Shown piece after piece: positions 15,773 through 22,308 of a stretch of DNA of 26,229 nt. Where the stretch lies: positions 1 to 26,229 of the forward strand of contig CAJARE010000235.1 of the NCBI GenBank assembly GCA_903944255.1, read 5' to 3'. The translations under genes were made by a program, and so were the position numbers. Within the stretch, counting starts at the first letter, position 1. Every line of letters begins with the position of its first letter. The notes under the pieces are model-generated. The model had not been told where the DNA came from. It worked only from the letters and a program-made list of their open reading frames with translations, and made no database searches. The stretch is from an uncultured beta proteobacterium (GTDB lineage Bacteria > Pseudomonadota > Gammaproteobacteria > Burkholderiales > Burkholderiaceae).

Positions 15773-16930
15773 GTGATTAGTAATAGTGAGGGTAATGAGA
15801 AGCGATTGAGTGAAATACGCTCTTTTGTGCGTGATGTAGCTATTCCCGCTGAAGTTGAGGTGGTAGAAAAAAACTGTATCCCTGAATCTATTGTCGATGT
15901 CATGCGCAAGAGTGGATTCTTTGGTTGGAGTATTCCTAAGGAATATGGCGGTGCCGGCTTAAGTACTGAAGAGTTGGCATTGGCTAATATCGAAATTTCT
16001 CAAGCGGCAACTGCATTCCGTGCCCGAGCAGGGACTAATACGGGTATTGGCTCTGAAGGCATTGTTCAGGATGGGACTAAGGCACAAAAAGAAAAATGGC
16101 TACCTAGACTTGCCTCGGGCGAGATAACAGCTTGTCTCGCATTATCAGAGCCAGATGCTGGATCAGACGCAACTGCTTTGAAAACAACCGCGATAAAGTT
16201 GGATAAATCCCCTGAGCAGTTTTTAATTAACGGAACAAAGCGCTACATTACAAATGCACCAATTGCAGATTTGTTTACAGTATTTGCTAGAACGAATCCA
16301 TCGGACTTGTCTCATAAAGGTATTAGCGCATTTTTAATCACTAAAGATGTCCCAGGAATATCAGCAGGTCCTGAGCACAAGAAAATGGGCCAGTCTGGAT
16401 CACCTGTTTCAGAGGTGTTTTTGAAAGATGTTTTAGCATCTAGGGACGATGTAATAGGGGGTGAATTAGGCGTAGGATTTGGAACTGCAATGAAGGCATT
16501 AAACAAGCAGCGTATCAATTTGGCTGCTTTATGTATTGGACCAGCCATTCGTTTATTAGATGAGGCGCTAGTCCACGTGAAAAAACGTCAACAATTTGGT
16601 AAACCAATAGCAGAGTTTCAGCTTGTACAGGCAATGCTTGCGGAATGTAAGGTTGAAATCGAAGCAGCTAAAAGTTTAGTTCTAGAGACTGCTAGAGCGC
16701 GAGATCGTGGTGAAGATATAACTACGCAAGCTTCAATATGCAAATACTACGCATCTGAAATGTGCGGCAGGGTTGCAGATCGAGTAGTGCAGATTTTTGG
16801 AGGCGCTGGATATTGTGCTGATATTGGTGGGCCAATTGAGATGCTTTATAGAGATGTGCGTTTATTTCGGCTGTATGAAGGTACAAGCCAAATTCATCTA
16901 CTCAATATTGCTAAAAGAATTTTGAAGTAA
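15773..16930 (+). CDS. Acyl-CoA dehydrogenase
   Basis: A 385-residue flavin-dependent acyl-CoA dehydrogenase of normal length: ACLALSEPDAGSDATALKTTA (FAD and substrate region), ITNAPIADLFTVFART, and the C-terminal RLYEGTSQIHLLNIAKRIL where Glu369 is the expected catalytic base of the short/medium-chain type. It adds an alpha-beta double bond to an acyl-CoA and passes electrons to ETF. The GTG start follows the iclR stop with no gap; AAGGGG in the iclR end is a good ribosome site. The acyl-CoA is probably made by the CoA-transferase at 13640-14857. The YEGTSQ motif is general, so the substrate remains open. Confidence 0.92.
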   Translation: MISNSEGNEKRLSEIRSFVRDVAIPAEVEVVEKNCIPESIVDVMRKSGFFGWSIPKEYGGAGLSTEELALANIEISQAATAFRARAGTNTGIGSEGIVQDGTKAQKEKWLPRLASGEITACLALSEPDAGSDATALKTTAIKLDKSPEQFLINGTKRYITNAPIADLFTVFARTNPSDLSHKGISAFLITKDVPGISAGPEHKKMGQSGSPVSEVFLKDVLASRDDVIGGELGVGFGTAMKALNKQRINLAALCIGPAIRLLDEALVHVKKRQQFGKPIAEFQLVQAMLAECKVEIEAAKSLVLETARARDRGEDITTQASICKYYASEMCGRVADRVVQIFGGAGYCADIGGPIEMLYRDVRLFRLYEGTSQIHLLNIAKRILK

Positions 16931-16948
16931 TTTACTAAAGGAGTTCAT

Positions 16949-17911
16949 ATGAAAAAAATAACATTTTATTTATGTTTAGTAATGAGCGTTTTATCGGGGA
17001 TGGCTTACGCACAAGAATGGCCGAATAAGTCTATTCGGTTTATCTCGCCATTTGCTCCTGGCGGATCAAATGACATTGCAACCCGGGTTATTGCTGAGAA
17101 GCTCTCGCCCAAACTTCAGCAAGCAATTATTGTTGAAAATAAACCAGGGGCAAATATTCGGATAGCTTCAGAGATGATTGCTAAAGCTGATCCTGATGGT
17201 TATAACTTTATTATGGTTGCTGCCCCGCATACTACGAACCCAGCGCTTTATGGACAGCTGCCGTACGATACTCTAAGAGACTTCACCCCGATCATTCAGA
17301 CAGTTAGGGCACCATTATTCTTGATGGTTCCCGCAAGCTCACCAATCAAGACTGTATCTGAGCTATTGGCTGCATCCGCAAAACAGTCCGCAGGACTAAA
17401 TGTATCTAGCCCTGGAAATGGTACGGCTCCGCATTTAGCTTTGGAATTATTTAATAATCTTGCCAAAAGCAACCTAAACCACATCCCTTATAAGGGAGAT
17501 GCGCCAGCGGTTACTGATATTTTGGGTGAGAGAGTGGATGCGGGAATTCATCCAATTATTTCTCCACTGCCTCATGTTAAGGCTGGAAAAATTCGAGTGC
17601 TGGCAGTATTTGGATCAACCCGTTCCACTTTATTGCCTGACGTACCCTCACTGGGTGAGTTGGGTTATCCCAATGCCGATGTCTATACCTGGTTTGGGTT
17701 AGTTGGTCCAGCAAAGCTGTCTACAAGAATAGTAGATCGTTTGAATAAGGACGTTAATGAAATTTTGTCTCAGCCAGACATTAAGCAAAGATTTGCAGAT
17801 ATGGGCATGGAGACCGTCGGAGGAAGCCCAGAGCAGTTTTCTAAATTTATTAGGGATGACATATCAAAATGGAGGGATTTAGTGGCTAAAAGAAATATCA
17901 AGCCAGATTAA
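16949..17911 (+). CDS. Bug/TctC family periplasmic solute-binding protein (second of three)
   Basis: A 320-residue binding protein with signal peptide (1-21, ending AYA) and the family opening EWPNKSIRFISPFAPGGSNDIATRV. It also has VENKPGANIRIA, DPDGYNFIMVAAPH, SSPGNGTAPHLALELF, HIPYKGDAPAVTDILGERVDAGI and KFIRDDISKWRDLVAKRNI. AAAGGAG precedes the ATG 18 nt after the acyl-CoA dehydrogenase stop, so it belongs to this operon and likely captures the acid that the CoA-transferase activates. No TctA/TctB genes are nearby. A strong terminator follows at 17937-17967. Confidence 0.92.
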   Translation: MKKITFYLCLVMSVLSGMAYAQEWPNKSIRFISPFAPGGSNDIATRVIAEKLSPKLQQAIIVENKPGANIRIASEMIAKADPDGYNFIMVAAPHTTNPALYGQLPYDTLRDFTPIIQTVRAPLFLMVPASSPIKTVSELLAASAKQSAGLNVSSPGNGTAPHLALELFNNLAKSNLNHIPYKGDAPAVTDILGERVDAGIHPIISPLPHVKAGKIRVLAVFGSTRSTLLPDVPSLGELGYPNADVYTWFGLVGPAKLSTRIVDRLNKDVNEILSQPDIKQRFADMGMETVGGSPEQFSKFIRDDISKWRDLVAKRNIKPD

Positions 17912-17936
17912 GCTCCTCATAGCCCTACTAGAAATC

Positions 17937-17967
17937 AAAATACCAACCTTCGGGTTGGTATTTTTTT
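17937..17967 (+). terminator. Rho-independent terminator of the iclR operon
   Basis: ATACCAACC, tetraloop TTCG, GGTTGGTAT, then a run of seven T. With the flanking A and T bases the stem reaches 12 bp (17937-17948 with 17953-17964). UUCG is an especially stable loop. This is the clearest terminator in the window. Confidence 0.95.
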
Positions 17968-17992
17968 GAGCACCTGCGGGGAAGAAGCTAAT

Positions 17993-18004
17993 TACAATAG
18001 CACT
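17993..18004 (+). promoter_or_regulatory. -10 element directly before the SemiSWEET start, probable leaderless transcript
   Basis: TACAAT (17993-17998) is followed by exactly 6 nt and then the ATG at 18005, placing the expected transcription start on the start codon. No Shine-Dalgarno sequence is present. The -35 is weak (TTGAGC lies 21 bp upstream, too far for a standard promoter). Confidence 0.4.
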
Positions 18005-18286
18005 ATGAACCTTCTGCCCCATGAAATCGAGATCATTGGATATTGCGCTGCCTTTTTAACCACCATCGCATTTTTACCCCAAGCTATTCATTCTTGGCGT
18101 ACTCGTAATCTTTCAGGTGTTTCTTTGGGGATGTACTCCTTATTTACAGTGGGAGTAGGTTTATGGCTGATCTATGGCCTCATTATTGAGAAGTGGCCCC
18201 TGATCGTAGCCAATGCTCTTACCTTCACCTTAGCTCTTAGTATCCTATTATTGAAATTGCGTCATACTGCTCCAAAACAGAAATAA
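18005..18286 (+). CDS. SemiSWEET family sugar transporter (PQ-loop, three helices)
   Basis: A 93-residue protein with three transmembrane segments (about 8-28, 39-61, 65-84) and the PQ-loop motif FLPQAIHSW (Pro25-Gln26). Asn70 in IVANALTF and the helix-2 Trp/Tyr match conserved SemiSWEET substrate and gate positions. SemiSWEETs work as dimers moving mono- or disaccharides down their gradient. The start is set at ATG 18005; the frame extends upstream to a TTG at 17966, but that lies in the terminator tail of the previous operon. Followed by the FAH-family gene after 35 nt. Confidence 0.88.
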   Translation: MNLLPHEIEIIGYCAAFLTTIAFLPQAIHSWRTRNLSGVSLGMYSLFTVGVGLWLIYGLIIEKWPLIVANALTFTLALSILLLKLRHTAPKQK

Positions 18287-18321
18287 AACATCCCCCTTTA
18301 CCTCTATTAGAAAGCTTAGTC

Positions 18322-19014
18322 ATGAGCACCAATTACGTTATCGAACCACCAGTATTGACTTCCTTGCCTGTAACGGGCGACACAAGCCGATTCGCAGTGA
18401 ATCGAATTTATTGCGTGGGACGTAACTATGCAGATCATGCGCGTGAGATGGGGCATGATCCCGATCGTGAGCCACCTTTTTTCTTTATGAAACCTGCCAA
18501 CTCGATCGTAAGCGATGGCAAAGATATGGCATATCCCCAATTATCAAAAGATGTACATCATGAAATTGAAATGGTAGTAGCAATTGGTAAAGGCGGTACC
18601 AATATTGCTGCTGATAAAGCACTTGAACATGTTTATGGTTATGGCGTGGGCTTGGACATGACTCGTCGAGACTTGCAAGGTGAGGCTAAAAAGATGGGGC
18701 GTCCTTGGGATACTGGTAAAGCCTTTGATCAGTCTGCTCCTTGTGGCGAGATTACTCCTGTAAGTCAGTGTGGCCATCCCAGTCAAGGTGCAGTGAAGTT
18801 AATGGTGAATGGTGAAGTACGTCAAGTGGGAGATCTCAATCAGCTGATTTGGAATGTTCCCGATACGATTGCCTATCTCTCTACTTTATTTACCCTTGAG
18901 CCAGGTGACCTGATTTACTCTGGCACTCCTGCAGGTGTTGGTCCTGTGAAAAAAGGGGATGTTCTAGAGGGTAGCGTTGAAGGCCTCGTCAATCTAAAAA
19001 CTAAAATGGTTTAA
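18322..19014 (+). CDS. Fumarylacetoacetate hydrolase family protein
   Basis: A 230-residue protein of the FAH family with IYCVGRNYADHAREMG (29-44), PFFFMKPANSIV, HHEIEMVVAIGKGG (metal ligands Glu81 and Glu83), GVGLDMTRRDLQ (Asp112), KAFDQSAPCGEI and the closing YSGTPAGVGPVKKGD. The compact length and these motifs fit fumarylpyruvate hydrolase or acylpyruvase types, which cleave C-C bonds of diketo acids late in aromatic catabolism, or the related oxaloacetate decarboxylases. No other aromatic pathway genes are near. The ribosome site is weak (GAAAG). Family sure, substrate open. Confidence 0.9.
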   Translation: MSTNYVIEPPVLTSLPVTGDTSRFAVNRIYCVGRNYADHAREMGHDPDREPPFFFMKPANSIVSDGKDMAYPQLSKDVHHEIEMVVAIGKGGTNIAADKALEHVYGYGVGLDMTRRDLQGEAKKMGRPWDTGKAFDQSAPCGEITPVSQCGHPSQGAVKLMVNGEVRQVGDLNQLIWNVPDTIAYLSTLFTLEPGDLIYSGTPAGVGPVKKGDVLEGSVEGLVNLKTKMV

Positions 19015-19080
19015 CTAAGATCAATTCATGCCGATCTCTTTGTGAAAATAGTACTTGAGTTTTTAAGCGCTAAGAGCTAA

Positions 19081-19860
19081 CTACTTGCCGATCCACTGAG
19101 GGGGGCGTCCCTCGAGAAAGGCGGCAACGCCTTCTCGAAAGTCTTGGCTGTTATAAGTTTCGCGCATCAGGTCTGAACAATCTGGGAGATTGCTGCGCAA
19201 TAAACGAGCGATTCCTAGCTTGCTAGCTTTTTGCGTAATAGGCGCTAGTACAGCCATCTTGTTGGCCAAAGCGTCAGCAGCTTCAGTAATCTCCGACGCC
19301 TCTACGGTTCGATACAGAAATCCAGACTCTAGTAATTGAGGTGCTTTGATAAGCTCTGCAGTAAGCAACATTTTTTTTACCATCGGGATGCCCAAATGCG
19401 CGCTAATCCACTTAAGATTTCCAGGAGAAAGGCAGTTACCTAAAGTTCTTGCTACCGGAATACCAAAGCGGGCATCGGGAGTAGAGATCCGAAAATCACA
19501 AGCAGTAGCCATTAGCAAACCACTACCAACAGCCAATCCTTCAATGACTGCAATCGTGGGCATAGGGAGTTCTTGTAAGGCGATAAAAATCTGATCCACT
19601 GCTTGCTCATAAGCCTCGTCTTTTTTGAGGCTAACAAATTGCTCGATATCGCTACCAGAAACAAATGCTTTATCTCCGGCACCCCTAAAGATCACCACCC
19701 GAATATCTGGGTTCTTCGCTAAATCATCACAAATACTTTTCAGTTCTTCGTACATCGGCCAAGTCATGGCATTACGTGCGGCAGGATTATTAAAAGTGAT
19801 GCGTGCAATATTCCCATCAAGCAGTAAGTCTAAACAGGGAGGGATCGATTTTGTACTCAT
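19081..19860 (-). CDS. Crotonase-fold protein (enoyl-CoA hydratase/isomerase family) lacking both usual glutamates
   Basis: A 259-residue crotonase-fold protein: ITFNNPAARNAM (21-32), KAFVSGSDIEQF (64-75, first oxyanion-hole segment), VIEGLAVGSGLLMATACDFRIS (105-126, second oxyanion-hole segment), ARFGIPVARTLGN (130-142) and the C-terminal FLEGRPPQW. In true hydratases two glutamates activate water; they would fall at residue 116 (GGGxEL region) and residue 136 (FGxPE region), but here these are Leu and Val. The protein is therefore unlikely to be a standard hydratase; an isomerase, thioesterase, decarboxylase or hydrolase variant is possible. It is transcribed alone, with a TAGAAT 6 nt before the ATG. 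Confidence 0.88.
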   Translation of the reverse strand: MSTKSIPPCLDLLLDGNIARITFNNPAARNAMTWPMYEELKSICDDLAKNPDIRVVIFRGAGDKAFVSGSDIEQFVSLKKDEAYEQAVDQIFIALQELPMPTIAVIEGLAVGSGLLMATACDFRISTPDARFGIPVARTLGNCLSPGNLKWISAHLGIPMVKKMLLTAELIKAPQLLESGFLYRTVEASEITEAADALANKMAVLAPITQKASKLGIARLLRSNLPDCSDLMRETYNSQDFREGVAAFLEGRPPQWIGK

Positions 19861-19872
19861 GGGTGCATTCTA
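19861..19872 (-). promoter_or_regulatory. -10 element directly before the crotonase-fold gene start, probable leaderless transcript
   Basis: On the minus strand TAGAAT (19872-19867) is followed by GCACCC and the ATG at 19860. The 6-nt distance places the transcription start on the start codon, and no Shine-Dalgarno sequence is present. The -35 match is poor. Confidence 0.42.
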
Positions 19873-19933
19873 AACAAAAGACCTACAGAAAGTCGTGTAA
19901 TGACCAAAATCACTCAGGTTTTTGATACTGGGC

Positions 19934-19945
19934 TAGAATTCTTGT
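19934..19945 (+). promoter_or_regulatory. -10 element directly before the DUF5993 gene start, probable leaderless transcript
   Basis: TAGAAT (19934-19939), then TCTTGT, then ATG at 19946. Spacing and lack of a ribosome site match those of the divergent crotonase-fold gene 85 bp away. The -35 match is poor. Confidence 0.42.
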
Positions 19946-20104
19946 ATGTATATGTTTCTCCCTTTTTTGACAGCATTCATCGGGCTGCTATTGGTCTGGT
20001 TTGAGAAGCGTCTTGCAGGTTTGATCATGCTGGCGATGACAGTAGTCATTTTAATTGTCTGGTTCCGCTTTCATGCAACTAACCATTTAAATATCAGCCT
20101 GTGA
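19946..20104 (+). CDS. DUF5993 family small membrane protein, partner gene of dsbB
   Basis: A 52-residue protein, too short for usual length cut-offs: MYMFLPFLTAFIGLLLVWFE, a basic turn (KRLAG), a second helix ending VWFRF, and a polar tail HATNHLNISL. Two transmembrane helices and the WFR-HAT-LNISL ending match the DUF5993 family as I know it from beta- and gammaproteobacteria, where it commonly sits just before a dsbB-type gene. It has no cysteine, so it cannot be a redox partner itself; an accessory or stabilising subunit is a reasonable guess. The TGA stop overlaps the dsbB GTG start (GTGA), so the two are translationally coupled. A start at ATG 19952 (50 residues) is possible but loses the 6-nt leaderless spacing. 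Confidence 0.8.
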   Translation: MYMFLPFLTAFIGLLLVWFEKRLAGLIMLAMTVVILIVWFRFHATNHLNISL

Positions 20105-20664
20105 GTCAGCATTCCTTTCCTTCGCTTGCCGCACTGGGTAATCAATTGGCCTTATTGGCAGTAGTGGGAGTTCTTGCTTACGCCTTTGTAGATCAGCTCT
20201 ATTTTGGCGAGCTTCCATGCCCACTTTGTCTCATGCAGCGTATAGGTTTTGTCATTATTGGGTTTGCACTGGTTCTCAATATTCGATGTGGCGCTCATTC
20301 TGCCCACTATGGCTGGGGAATTCTGGGTGGCCTAGTTGGCATGATGGTTTCTTTACGTCAGGTGTTCTTGCATATCTTGCCTGGAGATAAGGGTTACGGT
20401 GCAACATTTCTAGAGCTCCATTTTTATACCTGGGCATTTGTTGGATATTTAGGTCTATTGGCAGGACTGGCAATTTTGTTAATGCTACCTAATCGTGATA
20501 TTCGTTCGCGATCTTGGTTTGCGAATACTGTAGTCATCCTATTTATCATTTTAGTTTTGGCTAACTTAATATCTACTTTGCTTGAATGTGGAGTAGGCTC
20601 TTGTCCAGATGATCCAGTGTCCTATACCGGTTGGATTTGGCTGCGCAACTACTTTGGTTTTTAA
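20101..20664 (+). CDS. Disulfide bond formation protein of the DsbB family, with C-terminal cysteine pair
   Basis: A 187-residue inner-membrane quinone reductase of the DsbB family. The quinone-proximal pair is in LPCPLCLMQRIGF (Cys40, Cys43; the Gln-Arg is also conserved). Five hydrophobic segments are visible (about 14-35, 46-62, 72-91, 108-129, 142-162) with a basic loop NRDIRSRSW between helices 4 and 5. The loop after helix 3, where E. coli DsbB has its second cysteine pair, has none; instead ECGVGSC (Cys163, Cys168) follows helix 5 on the predicted periplasmic side. It would reoxidise a DsbA-like thiol oxidase. The GTG start overlaps the DUF5993 stop; the third Bug gene follows after 12 nt. 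Confidence 0.9.
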   Translation: MSQHSFPSLAALGNQLALLAVVGVLAYAFVDQLYFGELPCPLCLMQRIGFVIIGFALVLNIRCGAHSAHYGWGILGGLVGMMVSLRQVFLHILPGDKGYGATFLELHFYTWAFVGYLGLLAGLAILLMLPNRDIRSRSWFANTVVILFIILVLANLISTLLECGVGSCPDDPVSYTGWIWLRNYFGF

Positions 20665-20676
20665 GCTCACCCCAAC

Positions 20677-21666
20677 ATGCAATTCTCTATCGTAGTTAAG
20701 CGGCTCTTCATTGTCTGGCTTGTTCTATTTGGATTTTTGCAAAGTGGGGTGCAGGCACAGACTCAATGGCCTAAGCAGCCGATTCGGATTATTGTTACTT
20801 TTACTCCAGGAGGGGCGCCAGATATTTTGGCCCGGGTATTGGCTGAGCAATGGCAAAAAAATTTGAATGTCCCTGTATTGGTTGAGAATCGTCCAGGAGT
20901 TGGTGGCAATATTGGCGCTGACTTTGTCGCTAAGAGTGAGCCTGATGGATATACCTTGCTAATTGGCACCGTCGGAATACACGCGATTAATGGGGCTCTT
21001 TATGACAAATTGTCTTTTGATCCCATAAAGGATTTCACGCCGATCAGTTTTTTGGCAAGCACTCCCAATGTATTGATTGTGAGTAAGCAATTAGGCATCA
21101 CTCATTTGCAGGATTTAGTTGAGCTTGCTAAAGCAAAACCGAATCAATTCACTTTTGGATCTTCCGGAATCGGCACCTCGCTACATATGTCCGGTGAACT
21201 CTTTAAAGATATGACAGGAGTGCAAATACGGCATATTCCCTACAAAGGCCGTGCGCAATCTTTGCCTGATTTAGTGAGTGGTCGTATCACCATGCTTTTT
21301 GATAACTTATCCTCATCACTTCCGTTAATTAAAGCAGGGGAAGTTCAGGCTCTGGGAGTGACCTCCTTAAAACGTTCTCCAGCCGCCCCTGAGATCCCAA
21401 CATTAGCTGAGCAAGGTATGCCTGGTTTTGAGGCAATTTCTTGGTTTTCTTTGATGGCGCCTGCCAATTTGCCGCCAGACATCCAAATGCGCCTTAATCA
21501 GCTGACTCGTCAGACTCTGAATAACCCAGAGATTAAAGCCAGATTATTGGCGGGTGGTCTAGATCCAGGACCTGGAAGCCCTCAAGAACTCTCTAAATTG
21601 ATTGCTGCCGAGTCAAGCAAGTGGAGTAGAGTTATTGTCAAATCTGGCGCAAAATTAGAACAATAA
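20677..21666 (+). CDS. Bug/TctC family periplasmic solute-binding protein (third of three)
   Basis: A 329-residue binding protein: signal peptide 1-27 (ending VQA), opening QWPKQPIRIIVTFTPGGAPDILARV, VENRPGVGGNIGADFVAKSEPDGYTLLIG, FGSSGIGTSLHMSGELF, HIPYKGRAQSLPDLVSGRITMLFDN and the C-terminal LIAAESSKWSRVIVKSGAKL. It has no cysteine, so it is not an obvious client of the DsbB encoded 12 nt upstream; the shared transcript is unexplained. No clear ribosome site precedes the ATG. No TctA/TctB genes are present. The ligand is unknown but carboxylates are typical for this family. Confidence 0.9.
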   Translation: MQFSIVVKRLFIVWLVLFGFLQSGVQAQTQWPKQPIRIIVTFTPGGAPDILARVLAEQWQKNLNVPVLVENRPGVGGNIGADFVAKSEPDGYTLLIGTVGIHAINGALYDKLSFDPIKDFTPISFLASTPNVLIVSKQLGITHLQDLVELAKAKPNQFTFGSSGIGTSLHMSGELFKDMTGVQIRHIPYKGRAQSLPDLVSGRITMLFDNLSSSLPLIKAGEVQALGVTSLKRSPAAPEIPTLAEQGMPGFEAISWFSLMAPANLPPDIQMRLNQLTRQTLNNPEIKARLLAGGLDPGPGSPQELSKLIAAESSKWSRVIVKSGAKLEQ

Positions 21667-21786
21667 ATTTAGTTATTTGTGTCAGCTTGCTACTCCTTCA
21701 GGCGTTATAGAAGTAACAAGCCTGATAAAAGTGGCTCATAGTCGTCAGAGTAGTAAGTGGCTTTAATAGACTAAACAGAGGGGTCG

Positions 21787-22251
21787 ATGATGAAAAAGAT
21801 TCAAATACACCTTGTTTTCGGCATCATCTTTGCTGGCTTAGTTGGTTTGAGCCCTGTTGCAGCAAATGCTGGCAATGTGGCTTGGAACGTCAGCGTTGGC
21901 GGTGGATATGCAGGTGGCTATGGCTATGGTGGTGGATGGCGTCCAGCAGCTTATGGTCCTGGCTGGGGTCGTGGCTATGGCTATGGTTACGGCGGTGGTT
22001 GGCGAGGTCAATGGGCGGGTGCTGGCTATTACGGCTATCCCCCAGCTGTTTATTACGCGCCACCAGTAGTGGCTTATGTTTCCCCACCGCAGCCGATGGT
22101 CTTGGCTGCACAGCCACAACCAGCAGTTTGGTATTACTGCGAGGCTAGTGCGAAATATTTTCCTTATGTCCAAGAGTGCCCAACAGGCTGGCAAACACAG
22201 GCTGCTACCCCTCCGACTAGTGGCGTTGCACCAGTAAGACCTCAGAATTAA
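21787..22251 (+). CDS. Exported Gly/Tyr/Trp-rich protein with conserved Cys-containing C-terminus
   Basis: A 154-residue protein: signal peptide 1-28 (ending ANA), a repetitive segment of GGYGYGGGW-like units (about 38-75), a Tyr/Pro/Val stretch, and a compact ending VWYYCEASAKYFPYVQECPTGW (two cysteines, probably a disulfide). The WYYC-YFPYV-CPxGW ending recurs in small exported proteins of Burkholderiales, function unknown. GAGGGG precedes the tandem ATGATG; either ATG could be used. Probably a periplasmic or outer-membrane-associated envelope protein. The 120 bases upstream hold no gene, only a weak hairpin. Confidence 0.82.
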   Translation: MMKKIQIHLVFGIIFAGLVGLSPVAANAGNVAWNVSVGGGYAGGYGYGGGWRPAAYGPGWGRGYGYGYGGGWRGQWAGAGYYGYPPAVYYAPPVVAYVSPPQPMVLAAQPQPAVWYYCEASAKYFPYVQECPTGWQTQAATPPTSGVAPVRPQN

Positions 22252-22308
22252 AGGTATTTAAAATACCCATTCAGTTCTTTTGAGTGCACTATTTTTTAAA
22301 GGTATGAA

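Noticed and set aside
15773..16930. Glutaryl-CoA dehydrogenase as the identity of the acyl-CoA dehydrogenase
   Set aside because: The CoA-transferase neighbour made this tempting, but the YEGTSQIHLLNIAKRIL ending is the general acyl-CoA dehydrogenase form and no glutaryl-specific signature is seen.
17966..18004. TTG start for the SemiSWEET gene
   Set aside because: It lies in the T-run of the previous operon's terminator and adds residues outside the normal SemiSWEET length.
21699..21725. Hairpin CAGGC...GCCTG after the third Bug gene
   Set aside because: The stem is interrupted and no U-tract follows, so it is not supported as a terminator.
21838..22194. Several overlapping open frames on both strands over the Gly/Tyr-rich gene
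   Set aside because: They come from the repetitive GGNTAY-like base pattern of the real gene. None has a ribosome site or a plausible protein composition.
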